Source of the DNA: Pseudomonas hormoni
Lineage (GTDB): Bacteria; Pseudomonadota; Gammaproteobacteria; Pseudomonadales; Pseudomonadaceae
DNA length: 64,000 nucleotides
Direction: 5' to 3'
Assembly: GCF_018502625.1 (NCBI RefSeq)
Contig: NZ_CP075566.1
Coordinates: 3,334,001-3,398,000 of the forward strand
Position 1 is the first letter of the stretch, and the number at the start of each line of letters is the position of its first letter. The notes below the pieces were generated by a model. That model saw only the letters and a program-made list of their open reading frames with translations. It was not told the DNA's origin and ran no database searches. This document shows positions 59,875 to 64,000 of the stretch, piece after piece. A program made the translations under genes and the position numbers.

Positions 59875-59875
59875 C

Positions 59876-60008
59876 TGTGGCGAGGGAGCTTGCTCCCGCT
59901 CGGCTGCGCAGCAGTCGTAAAGAACGATAACGCCGCAATGCCTGAAAAATTACCAGCGCCTGAGTCGGGCCGCTGCGCGCCCCAGCGGGAGCAAGCTCCC
60001 TCGCCACA
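59876..60008. repeat. REP-type inverted pair after the MarR gene
   Basis: TGTGGCGAGGGAGCTTGCTC and its complement ending GCCACAA; same branch as the 288-bp unit. It lies in the 361-base gap 59875-60235, whose other half is the purine permease control region. Confidence 0.82.
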
Positions 60009-60061
60009 AAAAGCTCGCTGCACATTACATTTCTTATCCATATACCCCGCCTGCCATTTTT

Positions 60062-60107
60062 TTCGTCTACAAAATCAAAAACATTATTTGCATTATTTGT
60101 ATACAAA
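60062..60107 (+). promoter_or_regulatory. Operators upstream of the purine permease gene
   Basis: The perfect 12-bp palindrome TTTGTATACAAA is at 60096-60107, and TTCGTCTACAAA (10/12 identical) at 60062-60073, 34 bp earlier. The surroundings are AT-rich (60050-60115). The core TTGTATACAA recurs exactly at 63177 and with one change at 62982, so a common regulator is likely; the form is like those bound by GntR-family proteins. Confidence 0.72.
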
Positions 60108-60235
60108 AGCATAATCCACTGCGTGCGAGTTCCTGACCAAGCGGTCAACAAATTCGCGAATGCCTCAAAGGGCCGCTGCCACCCTCATGGGTCCGGCCCT
60201 GGAAATAACAATAAAACTCTTGAGGAGTACTCGCT

Positions 60236-61585
60236 GTGGAAAGCCGCAAATCCGAAGCCTCGACGCTGGAACTCTCGCCGCCGTTACGCACTGGCTGGCT
60301 GGAGCGCATCTTCAAACTCAGCTTGCATGGCACCACGGTGAAGACCGAGCTGATTGCCGGTCTGACAACCTTTATCACCATGGCTTACATCATCTTCGTC
60401 AACCCCAACATCATGGCTGACGCCGGGATTGATCACGGCGCTGCGTTCGTCGCCACCTGCATCGCCGCCGCGCTGGGCTGCCTGTTGATGGGTCTGTACG
60501 CCAACTGGCCGGTCGGCCTGGCACCGGGCATGGGCTTGAACGCTTTCTTCACCTACACCGTGGTCGGCACTATGGGCTACAACTGGGAAACCGCCCTTGG
60601 CGCGGTGTTTGTTTCCGGCGTGTTGTTCATGTTCCTGACCTTTTCCCGGATCCGTGAATGGCTACTCAACAGCATTCCGGTGAGCCTGCGCTTTGCGATG
60701 GGCGCGGGGGTCGGTCTGTTTCTCGGGCTGATCGGCTTGAAAACCGCCGGTATCGTCGTCGATAGCCCGGCCACCCTGATCAAGCTTGGCTCGTTGCGCG
60801 AACCCGGCCCGCTGCTGGCCGCCATCTGTTTCCTGATGATCGCCATGCTCAGCTACCACAAGGTTTTCGGTGCGATCCTCATCAGCATCATCACCGTGAC
60901 GCTGGCTGGTTGGGGCCTGGGCCTGGTGCATTACGAAGGGATCATGTCGGCACCGCCGAGCCTGGCCCCGACCTGGATGGCCATGAACGTCGCCGGCGTG
61001 TTCAACGTCAGCATGATCAGCGTGGTGCTGGCCTTCCTCTTCGTGCACATGTTCGACACCGCCGGCACCCTGATGGGCGTCGCCCAGCGCGCCAACCTGG
61101 TGAACGCGGACGGGCGGATCGAAAACCTTTCCCGTGCCATGAAAGCCGATAGCGCCTCCAGCGTATTCGGGGCGGTGGTCGGTGTTCCGCCAGTCACCAG
61201 CTACGTTGAAAGTGCCGCGGGTGTCGCCGCGGGTGGTCGGACTGGTCTTACCGCAGTGACCGTAGGTGTGCTATTTATTGCAGCGATGTTTTTCGCACCG
61301 CTGGCTGGCATGATCCCCGCCTATGCCACCGCCGGCGCGCTGATTTATGTAGCAATGCTGATGATGGGCGGCATGGCGCACATCGAGTGGGACGAAGCGA
61401 CCGACAGCATTCCGGCGATCGTCACCGCGATCATGATGCCGCTGACCTTCTCGGTCGCCGACGGAATCGCGCTGGGCTTCATCACCTACGTGGCGCTGAA
61501 GGCCGGCACCGGTAAGTACAAGGAAATTTCCGTCAGTCTGTGGGTGCTTTGCGCGATCTTCATCGCCAAGTTCATTTTCTTGTAA
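60236..61585 (+). CDS. NCS2-family purine permease (AzgA-like)
   Basis: 449 residues with about twelve to fourteen membrane helices, inner-membrane proton symporter for adenine, guanine or hypoxanthine. Landmarks are the N-terminal LSLHGTTVKTELIAGLTTFI (the AzgA-type start), the APGMGLNAFFTYTVVG segment and the VESAAGVAAGGRTGLTA turn. Start is GTG at 60236, with TTGAGGAG 14 bases ahead. The genes for urate breakdown downstream agree with a purine substrate. Confidence 0.92.
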   Translation: MESRKSEASTLELSPPLRTGWLERIFKLSLHGTTVKTELIAGLTTFITMAYIIFVNPNIMADAGIDHGAAFVATCIAAALGCLLMGLYANWPVGLAPGMGLNAFFTYTVVGTMGYNWETALGAVFVSGVLFMFLTFSRIREWLLNSIPVSLRFAMGAGVGLFLGLIGLKTAGIVVDSPATLIKLGSLREPGPLLAAICFLMIAMLSYHKVFGAILISIITVTLAGWGLGLVHYEGIMSAPPSLAPTWMAMNVAGVFNVSMISVVLAFLFVHMFDTAGTLMGVAQRANLVNADGRIENLSRAMKADSASSVFGAVVGVPPVTSYVESAAGVAAGGRTGLTAVTVGVLFIAAMFFAPLAGMIPAYATAGALIYVAMLMMGGMAHIEWDEATDSIPAIVTAIMMPLTFSVADGIALGFITYVALKAGTGKYKEISVSLWVLCAIFIAKFIFL

Positions 61586-61618
61586 GCCTTCTACGTTTCA
61601 AAAACAGTGTTTCAAAAC

Positions 61619-61645
61619 AGCCTCACCCCGTCGGGTGGGGCTTTT
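61619..61645 (+). terminator. Terminator of the purine permease gene
   Basis: AGCCTCACCC/GGGTGGGGCT stem (one T-G pair), loop CGTC, then TTTT. It sits immediately before the start of the LysE-type gene, so that gene may depend on read-through. Confidence 0.75.
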
Positions 61646-61664
61646 GCACAAATGGAGGCAAGTG

Positions 61665-62291
61665 ATGAGTCTGGAAACCTGGCTGCTGTTCAGCGGCGCT
61701 GCGCTGGTGGTGATCCTGATCCCGGGGCCCCTGTCTTTGCTAATGATCAGCAACAGTCTGAATTACGGTTTGCGTCGTTCTTACCCGGCGTTTCTGGGTG
61801 GCGTATTTGCTTCGATCTGTTTGCTCAGCGCGTCGGCCCTGGGTTTGGGCGCGTTGTTGCTGGCGTCGGAACAGCTGTTCAGCGCGCTGAAAATCGTCGG
61901 TGCGTTGTACCTGTTCTACCTCGCCTGGCAGAGCTGGCAGCAATCGCGCCAGCCATCGGTAGGCGCCGAAGTGCCTCAGGCTGCTGCGGCACCACGCTTT
62001 CGTGCCCTATTCGGGCGCGCCTTTGTTTTGGGTGCGAGCAATCCTAAAGACATTCTGTTCTTCGCCGCTTTCCTGCCGCAGTTCTTGAACGCTGAGCAAC
62101 CGTTCCTGCCGCAGTTGCTGGTGATGATTGCCACCTGGACCGTGCTGGATCTGCTGTGCAAACTGGCTTACGGATTGGGTGCGCATGGCGCGGCGCGGTA
62201 TTTGCGCAGTGGCAAGGGCCAGAGCTGGTTTAACCGGGTGAGTGCGGGGTTGTTCAGTGGTGCGGGTGCGGTTTCATTGCTGAGCCGCTAA
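61665..62291 (+). CDS. LysE/RhtB-family exporter
   Basis: 208 residues with about six membrane helices; amino-acid or small-metabolite exporter. The N-terminal LLFSGAALVVILIPGPLSLL with its Pro-Gly-Pro is the family signature. ATG 61665 follows GGAGGCAAG; the longer frame from 61635 starts in the terminator. It lies inside the purine locus, but a purine role is not shown by sequence. Confidence 0.88.
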   Translation: MSLETWLLFSGAALVVILIPGPLSLLMISNSLNYGLRRSYPAFLGGVFASICLLSASALGLGALLLASEQLFSALKIVGALYLFYLAWQSWQQSRQPSVGAEVPQAAAAPRFRALFGRAFVLGASNPKDILFFAAFLPQFLNAEQPFLPQLLVMIATWTVLDLLCKLAYGLGAHGAARYLRSGKGQSWFNRVSAGLFSGAGAVSLLSR

Positions 62292-62302
62292 AGGCAAAAG
62301 CA

Positions 62303-62379
62303 TCGCTAGCAGGCTAGCTCCCACAGGGGGATTTGTTGAACGCCGCAAATCCAGTGTGGGAGCTAGCCTGCTTGCGATT
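62303..62379. repeat. REP-type inverted pair, CTAGC variant
   Basis: TCGCTAGCAGGCTAGCTCCC against GGGAGCTAGCCTGCTTGCGA. This variant carries CTAGC in place of the usual CGAGC core. Convergent gap between the LysE-type gene and hiuH. Confidence 0.8.
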
Positions 62380-62411
62380 ACGTCTGCACGGACGCCACAT
62401 TTCTCCAGACG

Positions 62412-62437
62412 AAAAAAAGCCCGCAGTGTGAGCGGGC
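62412..62437 (-). terminator. Terminator of hiuH
   Basis: GCCCGC/GCGGGC stem, loop of seven, and on the minus strand a run of seven T. It lies 60 bases after the stop. Confidence 0.85.
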
Positions 62438-62496
62438 GAAAGACCAAAGAAGCTATATGCGCAGTCGCTTCTCGGAGGAGACAGCTGCTTGGGGGA

Positions 62497-62850
62497 TCAG
62501 CTGCCGCGGTACGTGGAATAGCTGTAGGGCGAAATCAGCAGCGGCACATGGTAGTGATCCTGTTCTGCAGAGATGCCAAACCGCAGCACCACCACGTCCA
62601 GGAACGCAGGCTCCGGCAGCTGAACGCCACGGGCGCGGTAGTAATCGCCCGCATGAAACTGAAGCTGATAGACCCCGGTGCGATAGTCATCGCCCTGCAG
62701 CAACGGTGCATCGACACGGCCATCGCTGTTGGTCATCGCACTGGCGACCAATTCCAGTTGCGAACCTTCAACGCGGTACAGCTCGACCTTGATCGAGCTG
62801 CCCGGGCAACCGTGTGCAGCGTCCAAAACGTGTGTAGTCAAACGTCCCAT
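62497..62850 (-). CDS. hiuH: 5-hydroxyisourate hydrolase (transthyretin-like)
   Basis: 117 residues, hydrolyses 5-hydroxyisourate to OHCU in urate breakdown. Starts MGRLTTHVLDAAHGCPG with the catalytic His, and ends with the family's signature YRGS (114-117). Divergent from puuE with a 420-base gap that holds two operator palindromes. Its cytoplasmic form (no signal peptide) fits the bacterial pathway. Confidence 0.95.
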   Translation of the reverse strand: MGRLTTHVLDAAHGCPGSSIKVELYRVEGSQLELVASAMTNSDGRVDAPLLQGDDYRTGVYQLQFHAGDYYRARGVQLPEPAFLDVVVLRFGISAEQDHYHVPLLISPYSYSTYRGS

Positions 62851-62980
62851 TGATTCTGCGTGCCTGCCTGCGTGGAGCAGTCAGACCTCGCGCCTCCCGA
62901 AGTCAGTTGAAAAGGAGACCGCACCGATTCGGAGCACGAAAAGCTGCGGCGAGCGACTGATTAAGACACTTTTCATAAAA

Positions 62981-62992
62981 ATTGTACACAAT
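62981..62992 (-). promoter_or_regulatory. Operator upstream of hiuH
   Basis: ATTGTACACAAT, 12-bp near-palindrome. Its core TTGTACACAA differs by one base from TTGTATACAA upstream of puuE and of the purine permease gene. It lies 131 bases before hiuH. Confidence 0.65.
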
Positions 62993-63176
62993 AAAAACGA
63001 CATTTTTAGCGCTACCGCCACCATTCGGGATTTGCCAACGAATCCGTCGGCAAACTATACGATCCAAGGACCTTCCATCCATTAGCTGACCAATCAGGCA
63101 GGTTTCTTGCAATAACATGTGAAGATGACAGCCGATGAAAAATGCGAAAATTCAGGCTTACAAAGTGGATATAAAG

Positions 63177-63186
63177 TTGTATACAA
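63177..63186 (+). promoter_or_regulatory. Operator upstream of puuE
   Basis: Perfect palindrome TTGTATACAA, identical to the core at 60097-60106, 84 bases before the puuE start and 195 bp (centre to centre) from the hiuH operator. Confidence 0.72.
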
Positions 63187-63270
63187 TCAGCCCATCGCTG
63201 TGACGCCAGCCTGACTTCCCACTTGCAGGCACGCCACACAAACTGTCAACGAATAAGAAGGAAGACTGCA

Positions 63271-64000
63271 GTGAGCGCTGACTACCCACGCGACCTGATC
63301 GGTTACGGCAGTAACCCTCCTCACCCACACTGGCCGGGCAATGCCCGCATCGCCCTGTCCTTCGTCCTGAATTACGAAGAAGGCGGCGAGCGCAACATCC
63401 TGCACGGCGATAAAGAATCCGAAGCCTTCCTTTCTGAAATGGTCTCGGCGCAGCCGCTGCAAGGCGAGCGCAACATGAGCATGGAATCCCTTTACGAGTA
63501 TGGCAGCCGCGCTGGCGTCTGGCGGGTTCTGAAACTGTTCAAGGAATTCGACATTCCGCTGACCATCTTCGCCGTGGCCATGGCCGCCCAGCGCCACCCG
63601 GACGTGATCCGCGCGATGGTCGATGCCGGCCACGAAATCTGCAGCCACGGCTACCGCTGGATCGACTACCAGTACATGGACGAAGCGCAGGAACGCGAGC
63701 ACATGCTCGAAGCGATCCGCGTCCTCACAGAAATTACCGGCGAGCGCCCACTGGGCTGGTACACCGGCCGCACCGGTCCGAACACCCGCCGGCTAGTAAT
63801 GGAAGAAGGCGGTTTCCTCTACGACAGCGACACCTACGACGACGACCTGCCCTACTGGGAACCGAACAACCCGACCGGCAAGCCGCACCTAGTGATCCCG
63901 TACACGCTGGACACCAACGACATGCGTTTCACCCAGGTCCAGGGGTTCAACAAGGGTGACGATTTCTTCGAATACCTCAAAGACGCGTTCGACGTGCTCT
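63271..64000 (+). CDS. puuE: Allantoinase PuuE, N-terminal part (3' end outside window)
   Basis: Frame open from GTG 63271 to the window end, 243 codons seen of a protein of about 308. PuuE hydrolyses allantoin to allantoate and is related to polysaccharide deacetylases. The metal-site-like HEICSHGYRW and ITGERPLGWYTGRTGPNTR are typical of it. AAGAAGGAAG ends seven bases before the GTG. Genes for later ureide steps would be expected beyond the window. Confidence 0.93.
   Translation, partial: MSADYPRDLIGYGSNPPHPHWPGNARIALSFVLNYEEGGERNILHGDKESEAFLSEMVSAQPLQGERNMSMESLYEYGSRAGVWRVLKLFKEFDIPLTIFAVAMAAQRHPDVIRAMVDAGHEICSHGYRWIDYQYMDEAQEREHMLEAIRVLTEITGERPLGWYTGRTGPNTRRLVMEEGGFLYDSDTYDDDLPYWEPNNPTGKPHLVIPYTLDTNDMRFTQVQGFNKGDDFFEYLKDAFDVL

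Larger units (their letters stand above)
62851..63270. promoter_or_regulatory. Divergent control region hiuH / puuE
   Basis: 420 bases without a supported gene, AT-rich from about 62960. It holds the palindromes at 62981-62992 and 63177-63186. An open frame exists on the minus strand (63118-62903), but it has no binding site or family likeness and crosses the operators, so I leave it out. Exact promoters are not assigned. Confidence 0.6.

Noticed and set aside
62903..63118. 71-codon minus-strand frame between hiuH and puuE
   Set aside because: No Shine-Dalgarno, crosses the operator at 62981-62992, and has no family likeness.

Overview
The window looks like chromosomal DNA of a fluorescent-group Pseudomonas. 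The reasons are: a fused nuoCD gene in a 13-gene nuo operon, a 460-residue CysS and a 102-residue NuoK typical of the genus, a DUF3509 gene, GC-rich codon use throughout, and some sixteen REP-type inverted repeats of the kind common in P. fluorescens relatives. I see no rRNA, tRNA, prophage, insertion sequence or CRISPR array. Most genes are core metabolism; the interest lies mainly in the control regions and repeats.

Layout. 1-663 is the 3' end of isocitrate lyase (aceA). 1289-16227 is the complete respiratory complex I operon nuoA-N, with a perfect hairpin between nuoF and nuoG. 16261-17124 is a 288-bp unit repeated in tandem three times. 17163-23099 (minus) is a GlpSTPQUV-like ABC importer: two ATPases, two permeases, a DUF2160 membrane protein and a binding protein. 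It is divergent from a sigma-54 activator gene (23563-25410). Between them lie a sigma-54 promoter, an IHF-like site and a cluster of TGAACA half-sites. 25621-30237 carries cysS, glnS, ppiB and lpxH. 30399-35346 is an efflux operon (MarR regulator, outer-membrane factor, EmrA, EmrB) with two identical CTGCCTAGGCAG operators at its promoter. 35587-40979 is tamB-tamA.

41046-47607 holds an acetyltransferase, xthA, a PstS-OmpA hybrid with a Pho box, an ankyrin protein, a long-chain acyl-CoA synthetase and a DUF3509 gene with its own sigma-54 promoter layout. 47800-51934 (minus) is a probable aroC-MFS-mtnB-mtnD-mtnC operon for chorismate synthesis and methionine salvage. 52064-57998 holds a hydrolase, a C-terminally anchored unknown protein, prmB, an isochorismatase-like protein lacking its usual cysteine, a small membrane protein, an Smr protein, folE and a glutaredoxin-like protein. 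58170-59874 is an aminotransferase/MarR divergent pair with two matching operators.

60236 to the window end is a purine/ureide locus: NCS2 purine permease, LysE-type exporter, hiuH and the start of puuE. One palindrome, TTGTATACAA or a one-base variant, occurs upstream of the permease, hiuH and puuE and suggests common control of purine uptake and urate breakdown.

The least described items, in my view, are the TGAACA/sigma-54 control region of the ABC importer, the sigma-54 control region of DUF3509, the purine-locus palindromes, the paired MarR operators and the two tandem-repeat arrays. All functional statements are inferred from sequence reading; no database search was run.
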